From: Desulfovibrio sp.
Lineage (GTDB): Bacteria > Desulfobacterota > Desulfovibrionia > Desulfovibrionales > Desulfovibrionaceae
Direction: 5' to 3'
NCBI GenBank assembly: GCA_022839785.1
Contig: JALHJW010000001.1
Location: 543,771-607,770, forward strand
DNA length: 64,000 nucleotides
Shown here: positions 24,627 through 32,943 of the stretch, in pieces
Position numbering within the stretch: position 1 is the stretch's first letter
Layout of the letters: every line of letters begins with the position of its first letter
Made by a program: the position numbers and the translations under genes
Notes under the pieces: model-generated
The model's input: only the letters and a program-made list of their open reading frames with translations
Databases searched by the model: none
Told to the model about the DNA's origin: nothing

Positions 24627-24636
24627 GGGGGTTCCG

Positions 24637-25746
24637 TTACGCCTTGAGGCGCTGCGCGATCTCGTCGGCCACGGCCACGCCGTCGCGCACCGCGGTGTAG
24701 ATCAGGTTGGGGTGCTTGTTCTCCTTGATCGTGCCTTCCTCGAAGGCGCCCATGTAGACAGGGCTGACCGCGCCGCCGATGGCGAAGACGCCCTTCTGGC
24801 TCGTCTCCAGGGACTGGTTGAGGAGCAGCAGTTCCGAGCCCTCCTTGCCGATCTTGCAGATGCCCGCGGTGCAGGTGATCATCTGCAGCCCGAGCTTGCG
24901 GAAGACCGGCGCGGGCCCCTGCGAACCGATGCAGGCGATGACGTTCTTCATGGGGAAGGAGAGGCTCTGCAGCAGGTAGACGCCGCCGTCGAGCGGCATC
25001 TTCTGGGTCTGGACCACGAGGCGCTCGATGCCCTCCTCGTCGACCTCGCCCAGCTTGGGCACCACGTTGTGCAGAATTTTGATGTTGCCGCCGAGCAGGA
25101 TCTCCTCGCCCATGTCGCGGGCCACGTCCTTCTCCACGCGCATGGTGGTGCGGCGGTGCCCCCAGTAGACGGGCGTCTCGTCGCCCCGTTCGCGCTTGAG
25201 GCGCGAGAGCACGGCCACGATGTCCGCAGCGGTGCTGCCGCCGCCCAGGACCAGGGCGGGCGCGCCGAGGTAGGCCTCGGGATTCTCCAGGTTGCGGGCC
25301 ACGGTCTTGGCCTCGCCGTACACGCCCAGCTCCACCGGGATGTTGGAGCCGAAGGCCATGACCAGGTTGCGCGCGTGCAGGGCGCCGTGGTCGGTATGCA
25401 CGATGAAGTGGCCCTTGGCCTTCTCGAAGCCCTTGAACTCCTGGCCCAGGCGCATGGGGATGCCCGCCTCGGCCACGAAGGCCTCGATCCGGACCAGGTA
25501 TTCCTCCACCGGCTCCTTGTCGCCGATGGGTCTGATCTCGTTCACGATGTAGTCTTCGTCGGCCCCGCGGGGCACCGTGGGGTAGACCCCCTTGCCGCGG
25601 GGATAGGTTTCGCGGATGCCCTGCAGCACCTTCCGGCCCTTTTCGATGACCACGCAGGAGAGGCCCTGCTCCATGGCGCGGCGGGCGCAGGCGATGCCGC
25701 CGGGTCCCGCGCCGACGACGGCGATGTCGAGGATGTCCATATTCAC
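24637..25746 (-). CDS. FAD-dependent NAD(P)-binding oxidoreductase, thioredoxin-reductase-like
   Basis: This 369-residue flavoprotein has an N-terminal FAD-binding GAGPGG (12-17), an inner NAD(P)-binding motif LGGGSTAADI, and the C-terminal FAD motif around FAIGGAVSP. The CxxC redox pair of thioredoxin reductase is absent, placing it with YpdA/ferredoxin-NADP reductase-like flavoproteins. The electron partner is unknown. It lies 12 nt after gatB and 10 nt before mtnA, suggesting co-transcription without an obvious shared pathway. Confidence 0.8.
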   Translation of the reverse strand: MNMDILDIAVVGAGPGGIACARRAMEQGLSCVVIEKGRKVLQGIRETYPRGKGVYPTVPRGADEDYIVNEIRPIGDKEPVEEYLVRIEAFVAEAGIPMRLGQEFKGFEKAKGHFIVHTDHGALHARNLVMAFGSNIPVELGVYGEAKTVARNLENPEAYLGAPALVLGGGSTAADIVAVLSRLKRERGDETPVYWGHRRTTMRVEKDVARDMGEEILLGGNIKILHNVVPKLGEVDEEGIERLVVQTQKMPLDGGVYLLQSLSFPMKNVIACIGSQGPAPVFRKLGLQMITCTAGICKIGKEGSELLLLNQSLETSQKGVFAIGGAVSPVYMGAFEEGTIKENKHPNLIYTAVRDGVAVADEIAQRLKA

Positions 25747-25758
25747 GCTCCGGCCGGG

Positions 25759-27189
25759 CTATCCGAGCTTGGCGGCGAGCAATTCGCCCACCAGCTTCGG
25801 GTTGGCCTGGCCCTTGGTCTTCTGCATGATCTGGCCGACGAAGAAGCCGGTCAGTTTCTTCTCTCCGGCCTTGTAGCGCGCCACCTCGCCCGGGCAGGCG
25901 GCCAGCACCTCGTCCACCACCGCGTCCAGCGCGCCGGCGTCCGAGATCTGGGCCAGTCCCTTGGCCGCGATGTAGGCCTCGGGGTCCTCGCCGCTCCGGA
26001 AGAGGTCGCCGAAAATCTGCTTGCCGATCTTGCCGCTGATGGCCCCGGAGTCGATGATCCTGACCAGCTTGGCCAGTCCCTCGGGCCTGAGCCTGCAGCC
26101 GCGGATGCTCTCGCCGCACTCGTTGAGTTCGCGCATCAGCTCGCTCATGATCCAGTTGGCGATCTTCTTGGGCTCGGGGTGCACGCCCACCGCGGCCTCG
26201 AAATAATCGGCCACCTCGCGCTCGGCCGTGAGCACGCCCGCGTCGTACTCGGGCAGGCCGTACTTCGCGATGAAGCGTTCGCGCTTGGCCGCGGGTAGCT
26301 CGGGCAGCTCGCCGCGCCAGCGTTCGATCCACGAGGGCTCCACGCGCACCGGCACCAGATCCGGGTCCGGGAAGTAGCGGTAGTCGTGGGCCTCCTCCTT
26401 GCCGCGCATGGACTGGGTCACGCCCTTGTTCGCGTCGAAGAGCCGCGTCTCCTGCACGATGGCCTCGCCGTCCTCGATGCAGTCGATGTGGCGGCCGATC
26501 TCGTAGTCGATGGCCCGCTGCACGTTGCGGAAGGAGTTGACGTTCTTGATTTCGGCCCGGGTGCCGAAGTTCTTGTCGCCCTTCCTGCGCACCGAGACGT
26601 TGGCGTCGCAGCGGAAGGAGCCCTCCTCCATGTTGCCGTCGCACACGCCGAGGTAGACCAGGATGGAGCGCAACTCCTTGAGATAGGCCACGGCCTCCTC
26701 GGAGGAGCGCATGTCCGGCTCGGAGACGATCTCGATGAGCGGCACGCCGCAGCGGTTGAGATCCACGAAGCTCTTGTTCTCGGTGGAGGAATGGATGTTC
26801 TTGCCCGCGTCCTCCTCCATGTGGATGCGCGTCACCCCCACGGTCTTCGTGCCCGCCGCGGTCTCGATCTCGACACGGCCATGTTCGCACAGGGGCTGCT
26901 CGTACTGGCTGATCTGGTAACCCTTGGGCAGATCGGGATAGAAATAGTTCTTGCGCGCGAAGATGCTGGTCAGGTTGATCGTGGCGTCGATGGCCATGGC
27001 CATCTTGCAGGCGTACTCGAGCGCGCGGTCGTTCATCACGGGCAGCACGCCTGGCATGCCCGCGCAGACCGGGCAGACGTTCTCGTTGGGCCCGTCGCCG
27101 AAGCGCGTAGGGCAGGCGCAGAAGAGCTTGGTGTTGGTCGTGAGCTGGGCATGCACCTCCAGCCCGATGACGGCCTCGTATTCAGCCAT
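25759..27189 (-). CDS. gatB: Aspartyl/glutamyl-tRNA amidotransferase subunit B
   Basis: This 476-residue subunit binds tRNA and the glutamyl/aspartyl ester in the GatCAB amidotransferase, which makes Gln-tRNA(Gln) and/or Asn-tRNA(Asn). It shows the N-terminal IGLEVHAQL, the Cys-bearing CACPTRFGD...CPVCAGMPG, and DLPKGYQISQ, with a C-terminal YqeY-like tail. ATG 27189 gives the conserved MAEYEAVIGLEVH start, with AGAGAGG about 9 nt upstream. gatA and gatC lie elsewhere. Confidence 0.95.
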   Translation of the reverse strand: MAEYEAVIGLEVHAQLTTNTKLFCACPTRFGDGPNENVCPVCAGMPGVLPVMNDRALEYACKMAMAIDATINLTSIFARKNYFYPDLPKGYQISQYEQPLCEHGRVEIETAAGTKTVGVTRIHMEEDAGKNIHSSTENKSFVDLNRCGVPLIEIVSEPDMRSSEEAVAYLKELRSILVYLGVCDGNMEEGSFRCDANVSVRRKGDKNFGTRAEIKNVNSFRNVQRAIDYEIGRHIDCIEDGEAIVQETRLFDANKGVTQSMRGKEEAHDYRYFPDPDLVPVRVEPSWIERWRGELPELPAAKRERFIAKYGLPEYDAGVLTAEREVADYFEAAVGVHPEPKKIANWIMSELMRELNECGESIRGCRLRPEGLAKLVRIIDSGAISGKIGKQIFGDLFRSGEDPEAYIAAKGLAQISDAGALDAVVDEVLAACPGEVARYKAGEKKLTGFFVGQIMQKTKGQANPKLVGELLAAKLG

Positions 27190-27310
27190 GGTCGGCAGCC
27201 TCTCTCGGGGATGTCCGCTCGCGCGGCGGGGCGTCCTCTGCCCCAAAAAGGAAATATAGCCCGCAGCCTCCCCGGACACAAGAGGCGGCGAAGACCCCGG
27301 TTCCTCTCTC

Positions 27311-27964
27311 TTATTTCTGGACCGAGCCGTACAGCGCCGGATTGAGCGCGGGGTCGTTGTACATCTTGAACTGGAAGTAGACCTTGGGCTGCTTGCGGCC
27401 TTCTGCGTACTCGGCCAGCAGGTCCTGCAGGGCGCGCAACAGGTCGCTCCGCTGCTCGCGCAACACCGCGAGCTTCCTCACGCACGCCGCGCGGTGGGCG
27501 TCGTCCACGTCCCTGCGCCGGGTCTGCTCCTCCATGTGGAAAATCTTCAGGGCCAGGATGGAGAGACGGTCCAGCGCCATGCCCGCGCTCTCGGTGTTGT
27601 GGCGCGGGACCACGCCCGGAGCCGGGCGCGGCATGAGCGGCGCGAGCAGCGCCACGAGCGTCTCGTCCAGCCGTTCGATGCAGTCGTTGCGTTCCTGGTT
27701 CAGGGCGTCGATGCGGCGCTTGCAGTCCGCGATGACCGCCGCGTCCACGTCGCGGCGGCGCGCATCGTCCTCCACGTGCCAGAGGCGGAAGTTGGCGCGG
27801 TGTTCGCCCAGGCAGAGGGCCAGGACGCGGGCGCGCGGCCCTTCGCCCAGGACGAGGTCTCCGCCGGGCGTCTCGTCGTGCCACACGGCCGTGGTCTCCT
27901 CCTGCGCCGCGGCGCAGTCGGCCATGAGCTGGATCAGATCGGCGAGGGTCATGCGCTGCTCCAT
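27311..27964 (-). CDS. DUF4254 protein with an internal duplication
   Basis: This 217-residue soluble helical protein resembles the DUF4254 family, whose function is not established. Residues about 54-103 and 132-183 look like two copies of one unit. Each carries H-x-E-[ED]-x-x-[AT]-R-R-R-D-V-D (63-74 and 143-154, offset 80 residues) followed by a helical stretch with Cys and a run of Leu/Arg. It ends 122 nt before gatB and starts 10 nt after mltA, so it belongs with the mltA transcript. Confidence 0.7.
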   Translation of the reverse strand: MEQRMTLADLIQLMADCAAAQEETTAVWHDETPGGDLVLGEGPRARVLALCLGEHRANFRLWHVEDDARRRDVDAAVIADCKRRIDALNQERNDCIERLDETLVALLAPLMPRPAPGVVPRHNTESAGMALDRLSILALKIFHMEEQTRRRDVDDAHRAACVRKLAVLREQRSDLLRALQDLLAEYAEGRKQPKVYFQFKMYNDPALNPALYGSVQK

Positions 27965-27974
27965 GCGGCCTCCG

Positions 27975-29207
27975 TCACCGGATGTCCGTCAGCCCCGCTG
28001 CGGCCTCGCGGTGCAGGAGCAGCCGGACGCGCACGGGAGTCTTGGTGTGGAAGGCCCTCCATTCGCGGTCAGGCCCGAAACCGTAGAAATAGTCGATGCG
28101 CGGCCCCTTGATCATCCCGCCCGTGTCCTGGGCCAGGCCGATGCCGCCCACGGCGCGCGCCGGTTCGCCCCGGTCGCCGGGCAGCACCGCCCCGAAGGGC
28201 AGCACGGAGCCGAGCGGCAGCACGGCCGGGTCCGTGGCCATGGACACGAGTCCGGTCACGGGGCGGCCCATGGAGCCCACGGGCGGGCTGTCGGCCAGAC
28301 GGAAGAAAACGTAGCTCTGGTTTTCGTAGAGCAGTTCCAGACGCTGCGCCTCGGCCATGCGGGCCAGGGCCGCCCGGATGCCCTCGCGGTTGACCTCGCC
28401 GCGCGCCAGCAGCCCCCGGTCCAGCATGGGCTGGGCCAGACCGGAAAAGGAGCGGCCGTTCTTGCCCGCGTAGAGCACGGGCTGCAGCCTGCCGTCCGGC
28501 AGCCTGAGGTAGCCAGAGCCCTGCACCTGCAGATCGTAAGCGTCCCAGGGGTCGCGCAGCCAGGCGATCTCCAGTCCCTTTCCGGCCAGGACCTTGTCGC
28601 CGTCGATGCGGCGACGCTCGAAGTACGGCAGCACCGCGTCGCCCTCCAGGCGATAGACCAGTTGCTGCCCGGCCCAGCGGTGCTGGAACTGGCCCAGGTC
28701 CACGCTCCTGAGGTCCGGCGGCGGGGCGTAGAGCGGCCAGTGGTAGTCCGGCGACGGGGCGAGGCTGGCCTCGATGAGCGGCGTGTAGTAGCCGGTCATG
28801 AGCGGCTCGGGCCTGAGTTCGAACCAGATGAATTCGCTCGCCAGGAGACCCGGCTCAACGTCCAGGCGGGGCAGCAACTCCAGCAGGCGCTGCGCGGTCA
28901 GCCGCAACTGGCCCCAGGTCAGCCTGAGGCCGCCGTGTTGCACGGCCTGGCCCTCGGCCGGACGGGACGAGAGGTAGGCCAGGCTCTGCCCGAGAGATCC
29001 GGCCAGTTCGCGCCAGGAGACGAGTTGCTGCCCGGCCGGGTCGAGTTCGCCCGCCAGCGCCGCGGCCTCGGCCCGCGACAGGCGCACGAAGCCCTCGGCC
29101 GGTCCGGCCGGAGGGGGCGCGGGCGGGGGCGCGGGCTCCCTGGCGGCGCAGGCGAAAAGCAGGCACGCGGTCAGGACCGCGGCGGACAGACGCAACAGAT
29201 GCTTCAC
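27975..29207 (-). CDS. mltA: Membrane-bound lytic murein transglycosylase A
   Basis: This 410-residue lipoprotein has lipobox LLFAC (Cys20) followed by a Pro/Ala linker (25-40). The MltA barrel domain is marked by TGYYTP, and the C-terminal 3D domain by LAQDTGGMIKGPRIDYFYG, with the catalytic Asp. It cleaves peptidoglycan glycan strands to 1,6-anhydro ends during wall turnover, on the periplasmic face. It lies 31 nt after the DUF89 gene. Confidence 0.92.
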   Translation of the reverse strand: MKHLLRLSAAVLTACLLFACAAREPAPPPAPPPAGPAEGFVRLSRAEAAALAGELDPAGQQLVSWRELAGSLGQSLAYLSSRPAEGQAVQHGGLRLTWGQLRLTAQRLLELLPRLDVEPGLLASEFIWFELRPEPLMTGYYTPLIEASLAPSPDYHWPLYAPPPDLRSVDLGQFQHRWAGQQLVYRLEGDAVLPYFERRRIDGDKVLAGKGLEIAWLRDPWDAYDLQVQGSGYLRLPDGRLQPVLYAGKNGRSFSGLAQPMLDRGLLARGEVNREGIRAALARMAEAQRLELLYENQSYVFFRLADSPPVGSMGRPVTGLVSMATDPAVLPLGSVLPFGAVLPGDRGEPARAVGGIGLAQDTGGMIKGPRIDYFYGFGPDREWRAFHTKTPVRVRLLLHREAAAGLTDIR

Positions 29208-29238
29208 GGAAAAACCTCTCGTGTCCCCCGTCGTCCCG

Positions 29239-30984
29239 TCATTGCGCCGGGATGGCGGCGTCGAAAAACTTGCCCACGCCGTATTCGCGGCGGCGGAAGA
29301 ACTTTTCCGGCGCGGGGCCGATGATCTGCAGTTCGGGATGGAGCTTCTGCACCTCCAGGGCGATGCGCATCTCCTTGGTGCAGCCGGTGGAGAACGTGGC
29401 GTCCTTGCCCGCCCAGAAGGGCGGGACCTTCTCGCCCAGCAGTTCGAAGCTCTTCTCGATGTCCTCCACGGTCTGGAAGCGCCAGACGTCGATGAGGCCG
29501 GAGCGCTGCACCTTCTCCCACATGTACATCAGGTCGTCGGCATCCATGCCCTCGATGAAGTGCTCGCCCGGATTGATGACGAAGGTCTGGTCCAGCCTGC
29601 CGCGCAGATGCTCCACGAAGGCCGTGAGCAGCCGGAGCGCGTTCCTGGTCTGGCCGGGGATGGAGCCCACGATGGCCGAGTAGAACATGACCGTCCTGCC
29701 CTGGGCCTTGGCCCGGCGCATGGAGGAGATGATGCTGCCCGCCAGGGCGGAGAGCCCCGCCTCGTTGAACTTGCGCACCGTCTCGGCTCTGGGCTTGTGC
29801 GCGACATGGAACGTCCCGTCCGCCTCGCGCCAGAAGCAGATCGCGTCGCGCGTGAAGCGGTGGTGGTTCAGGAGCAGACGCCGCCGGTTGGCCGCGCCCT
29901 TGGCGATGATCAGGTCGGACTCCTTCCAGGCCCGGGCGAAGGTCACCGAGGCGCGGTAGAGGTTCAACTCCTCCCGCGTGCCATCGGAGATGACGATGAA
30001 GTGGTTCTCGCGCTGCGCCTTGAGCAGCTCGTTCTTGGACAAACGCTGATCGGCGATGAAGGCGGCGTCGCGCATCTGTCCCGCGAGCACGGGATCGTGG
30101 TCCCAGTCCCAAAAGACCGGGGAGCGGAAGTGGAAGCCGTCCTTGACCGCCATGACCACATGGTGGCCCTGGCGCACCAGGGCGCGCACCAGGAGCAGGT
30201 CGAGGATCAATCCGCCGCTCTCCTCGGGCAGGAAGAGGATCTTCAGTTCGCGGCCCGCGTCGCGGCCGAAGCAGGCGCGCAGGATGTCGAGGCAGGTCGT
30301 GTCGCCCTGGCACTCGGCCCGCATGGCCTGAAGGTCCGGCACTTCGTCCGTGCGCCACAGCTCGTGCCGGGTGGCGAGATGGAAGAGCCGCTCAAGCTCG
30401 CGCAGATCGAGTTCCAGCCGGGCGTCCTCCATGCGGCGGCAGGCCTGCAGGGTCTGCGGGCATTCGGAGAGGAAGCGGTCCAGGGCCTCGTTCTTGAGCG
30501 TGCGCCAGGCCCGCTCGTTGGCGCGGCGGCGCTTGTCCCGGTAAGGATCGACGAGTCCGCTCACGGCCATGAACATGGTCACAAAGCGCTTTTGCAGGCG
30601 CGAGGGGATGATGATGGGCGAGGCCGTGACCATGCGGAACTTGTGGCGGCACAGGTGGAAGATGCGCCGCCGCGCGGCCTTGTCCGGGACGAAGTCGCGC
30701 GTCAGATGCACCATCCGCTTCCAGCGCTGCCCGTACTCCTTGCGCAGCTCCGGATCGAGGAAGTTGTTCAGCAGAAGGCCCAGCATGCGGTCCGAGCAGG
30801 GCGCGAAAACCTGATCCTCGGGTACCGCGACCATGAAGGCGAGCTGCTCGGGCGAGGCGTTCTTGTCCGGGTCCGTGGAGTGCTCCAGCGCGTTCTCGGT
30901 GAGAAAATGCAGGAGCCAGGCGTCGAGTTCCGGACTCTGACCGAAGCGCAGCCGTTCCGGCGTGGTGATCAGGGAAAAATCCAT
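29239..30984 (-). CDS. DUF89/ARMT1-like domain protein with an unassigned N-terminal region
   Basis: This is a 581-residue protein. The C-terminal half (about 300-580) has features of the DUF89/ARMT1 metal-dependent phosphatase family: an initial ILFLPEESGG, then ISDGTREELNLY, and the family-like SDLIIAKGAANRR; related enzymes act on damaged phosphometabolites. The N-terminal half is helical and unrecognised. Start ATG 30984 overlaps the NAD kinase stop codon (TGATG), so translation is coupled. Assignment to DUF89 rests on short motifs and is moderate. Confidence 0.65.
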   Translation of the reverse strand: MDFSLITTPERLRFGQSPELDAWLLHFLTENALEHSTDPDKNASPEQLAFMVAVPEDQVFAPCSDRMLGLLLNNFLDPELRKEYGQRWKRMVHLTRDFVPDKAARRRIFHLCRHKFRMVTASPIIIPSRLQKRFVTMFMAVSGLVDPYRDKRRRANERAWRTLKNEALDRFLSECPQTLQACRRMEDARLELDLRELERLFHLATRHELWRTDEVPDLQAMRAECQGDTTCLDILRACFGRDAGRELKILFLPEESGGLILDLLLVRALVRQGHHVVMAVKDGFHFRSPVFWDWDHDPVLAGQMRDAAFIADQRLSKNELLKAQRENHFIVISDGTREELNLYRASVTFARAWKESDLIIAKGAANRRRLLLNHHRFTRDAICFWREADGTFHVAHKPRAETVRKFNEAGLSALAGSIISSMRRAKAQGRTVMFYSAIVGSIPGQTRNALRLLTAFVEHLRGRLDQTFVINPGEHFIEGMDADDLMYMWEKVQRSGLIDVWRFQTVEDIEKSFELLGEKVPPFWAGKDATFSTGCTKEMRIALEVQKLHPELQIIGPAPEKFFRRREYGVGKFFDAAIPAQ

Positions 30985-31838
30985 CACGCGGGCAACTCCG
31001 TGAGAAATCCCTTGTCCGTGAGGGTCTGGAAATAACCCTGCCGGTCGAGCCTGAGCAGGAGCATGCCGCGAGGCGCGCACTCCACTTCCAGCCGGTCGCC
31101 TTGGCGCAGGGGAACGGACTCTTGTCCGTCCTCGGTGAGGTAAACCTCGCTGCCGCCATCCTCGTTGCTCACGCACAGGACGCGGTCGGCGGGCAGGACC
31201 AGGCCGCGGAAATAGTTGCGGAAGGGGCAGATGGGCGTGACGCAGAAGGCCTCCATCTGCGGATGCACCAGAGGGCCGCCCGCGGACACGGAATAGGCCG
31301 TGGAGCCCGTGGGGGTGGAGACGATCAGACCGTCGGCCCTGAGCGTGCTGACGTGCTCGCCGCCGAAGGACAGGGAGAGGCGCACCAGCCGGGCCATGCG
31401 GCCCCGGCCCACGACCAGGTCGTTAATGGCCCGGCCGCTGAGAACTGTTTTACTGCCGCGCACAATGCGGTATACGAAGGCGAGCCGCTCCTCGATGCGC
31501 CCCTGGCCGGTGAGGGCCTGATCCAGCGCACCGGGCCAGGATTCGGGCCGGACCTCGGCCAGGAAACCGACCTGGCCCATGTTCAGGCCGAGCAGCGGGA
31601 TGCCGTGGCCGAGCAGGGCGCGGGCCACGGAGATGAAGGTGCCGTCCCCGCCCAGGACCAGAACAAGTTCGACCTCGTCGAGGCTGCCCTCGGGGAAGAC
31701 GAAGCCGGAACGGTCGTGAAGCAGGATGTCGGCGGCCAGGGAGCGTCCCCTGCACCAGGCGACGATGTCCCGGGCCAGGGACATGGCCTCCGGGCGGTCC
31801 CGGACCACGAGCGAGATGCGGCGCGTAACGGACGGCAT
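30984..31838 (-). CDS. nadK: NAD kinase
   Basis: This 284-residue enzyme phosphorylates NAD to NADP. It shows the diagnostic GGDGT (63-67), the NAD-binding LLGLNMGQVGFLAE and STPTGSTAYSVSAGGPLVHP. The length is typical. ATG 31838 gives the usual N-terminus (RRISLVVR); the Shine-Dalgarno is poor. The stop shares an A with the start of the downstream DUF89 gene, linking NADP synthesis to a putative metabolite-repair phosphatase. Confidence 0.94.
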   Translation of the reverse strand: MPSVTRRISLVVRDRPEAMSLARDIVAWCRGRSLAADILLHDRSGFVFPEGSLDEVELVLVLGGDGTFISVARALLGHGIPLLGLNMGQVGFLAEVRPESWPGALDQALTGQGRIEERLAFVYRIVRGSKTVLSGRAINDLVVGRGRMARLVRLSLSFGGEHVSTLRADGLIVSTPTGSTAYSVSAGGPLVHPQMEAFCVTPICPFRNYFRGLVLPADRVLCVSNEDGGSEVYLTEDGQESVPLRQGDRLEVECAPRGMLLLRLDRQGYFQTLTDKGFLTELPA

Positions 31839-31921
31839 GCGGGATTTGTAGGGGAAAGGCGTCGCACATTCAAGCCCGGCCCGGCCCGCGCCGGAAAATG
31901 CGGAACCGGCGCGCCCCGCCC

Positions 31922-31949
31922 TAAAGTTTCCGGCCCCGCCGTCCGAAAA
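31922..31949 (+). promoter_or_regulatory. Candidate sigma-28 (FliA) promoter upstream of the 140-residue gene
   Basis: TAAAGTTT (31922-31929), a 12-nt spacer, then TCCGAAAA (31942-31949), a 6/8 match to GCCGATAA. The spacing equals that of the stronger sites before flgM and the flagellin gene. Confidence 0.55.
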
Positions 31950-31967
31950 GAACGGCGAAAGGGATAC

Positions 31968-32390
31968 ATGCACATGTTGGTCAACCCGTACCAGATCCGC
32001 ACCATGCTGCGCACCTACGGCAAGCAGCTCGTGAACGCCCGCAGGCTGGCGCGCTTCCAGCGCCTCATGCGGGTGGACGGGGAGACCTCGGCCATCTCCC
32101 GAGAGGCCCGCCGCTCGGTCCTGGTGGAGAAGGTGGCGAAGGAGATCATCGACAACCTCCTGGTGGCCGGGGCGGAGAATCCCCTGGTGGACGAGATCCG
32201 CGCGGAACTGGAGGAACGCTTCGGCGGCCGCCTGCTCTTCGAGTACCCCTTCATGGAACAGGACTTGCAAATTCTCCGGGAGACCGGCGACGGCGAGAAC
32301 GCCACGCCGCTCCCCCCGGAGGAGATGGCCGACGTGCTGGCCGCGCTGTGGGAAATTACGACGCAAAAGGTAGACCAGACGATGCTTTAG
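31968..32390 (+). CDS. Conserved protein of unknown function upstream of flgM
   Basis: This is a 140-residue, charged, mostly helical cytoplasmic protein with many Arg/Glu and no membrane segment or recognised motif. ATG 31968 (or an in-frame ATG two codons on) follows AAAGGG. It lies behind a sigma-28-like promoter and 112 nt before flgM, which has its own sigma-28 promoter, so a flagellar role is a reasonable inference. It diverges from nadK. Confidence 0.7.
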   Translation: MHMLVNPYQIRTMLRTYGKQLVNARRLARFQRLMRVDGETSAISREARRSVLVEKVAKEIIDNLLVAGAENPLVDEIRAELEERFGGRLLFEYPFMEQDLQILRETGDGENATPLPPEEMADVLAALWEITTQKVDQTML

Positions 32391-32422
32391 GCGGCCTTCC
32401 CGGCCGCACCGCCGGGAGACGC

Positions 32423-32450
32423 TAAAGAAGAACGGTCCGAAGGCCGATAG
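32423..32450 (+). promoter_or_regulatory. Sigma-28 (FliA) promoter of flgM
   Basis: TAAAGAAG (32423-32430), a 12-nt spacer, and GCCGATAG (32443-32450), matching the FliA consensus TAAAG ... GCCGATAA at the -10 in 7 of 8 positions. It lies 52 nt before the flgM start codon. Confidence 0.8.
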
Positions 32451-32501
32451 GGTACTTGAGCAATCCACCGGAGGTGGTGTATCCTCCGCTAAGGGTACAA
32501 T

Positions 32502-32801
32502 ATGGAAATCAAGAATCTGCTCGTGGGGACCAACCCCTACGAAAAGAAGATCGAGAAGGCCGAGCGCGCCGAGATCGCCGAGCGGGTGCGCGGCGGCTCC
32601 TCCGAAACCGGGGACAAGGTGTCCCTGTCCGAGGACGCCACCTTGCGCAGCGTGGCCCTGCGCGCCGCCGGGACCGAAACCGACGACCGGGCCGAACGCA
32701 TCGCCGCCCTGCGCGACCAGGTGCGCAACGGCACGTACCAGCCCGACAACAAGAAGACCGCCGCGGGCATCGTCCGCGAGGATCTCAGCCTCATCATCTG
32801 A
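32502..32801 (+). CDS. flgM: Anti-sigma-28 factor FlgM
   Basis: This 99-residue protein has a disordered charged N-terminus and the FlgM C-terminal helices: DKVSLSEDA, then RAERIAALRDQVRNGTYQPDNKKTAAGIV. It binds and inhibits FliA until it is exported through the completed hook. The length is standard. It is transcribed from a sigma-28 promoter, giving the classic feedback loop, and is followed by a strong terminator. Confidence 0.92.
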   Translation: MEIKNLLVGTNPYEKKIEKAERAEIAERVRGGSSETGDKVSLSEDATLRSVALRAAGTETDDRAERIAALRDQVRNGTYQPDNKKTAAGIVREDLSLII

Positions 32802-32824
32802 CGCGGTCCGACGTCCGGAGCGCA

Positions 32825-32871
32825 CGCGGCGGGGCGGGAACGGAAGACGTTCCCGCCCCGCCGCGTTTTCC
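32825..32871 (+). terminator. Rho-independent terminator after flgM
   Basis: A perfect 16-bp stem (32826-32841 with 32849-32864, extendable to 17 bp) with a 7-nt loop, followed by GTTTTCC. It lies 25 nt beyond the flgM stop. Confidence 0.9.
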
Positions 32872-32943
32872 GCCCCCAGGCCGCTTTGCCTTCCGCCCGC
32901 TTTGCGGGTATGGGACCCTTCCACCACGGCAAGGAAGGACTCC

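Noticed and set aside
31101..32390. A 429-residue reading of the gene upstream of flgM
   Set aside because: Its first two thirds lie antisense to nadK and look like a shadow; the sigma-28-like site and Shine-Dalgarno place the start at 31968.
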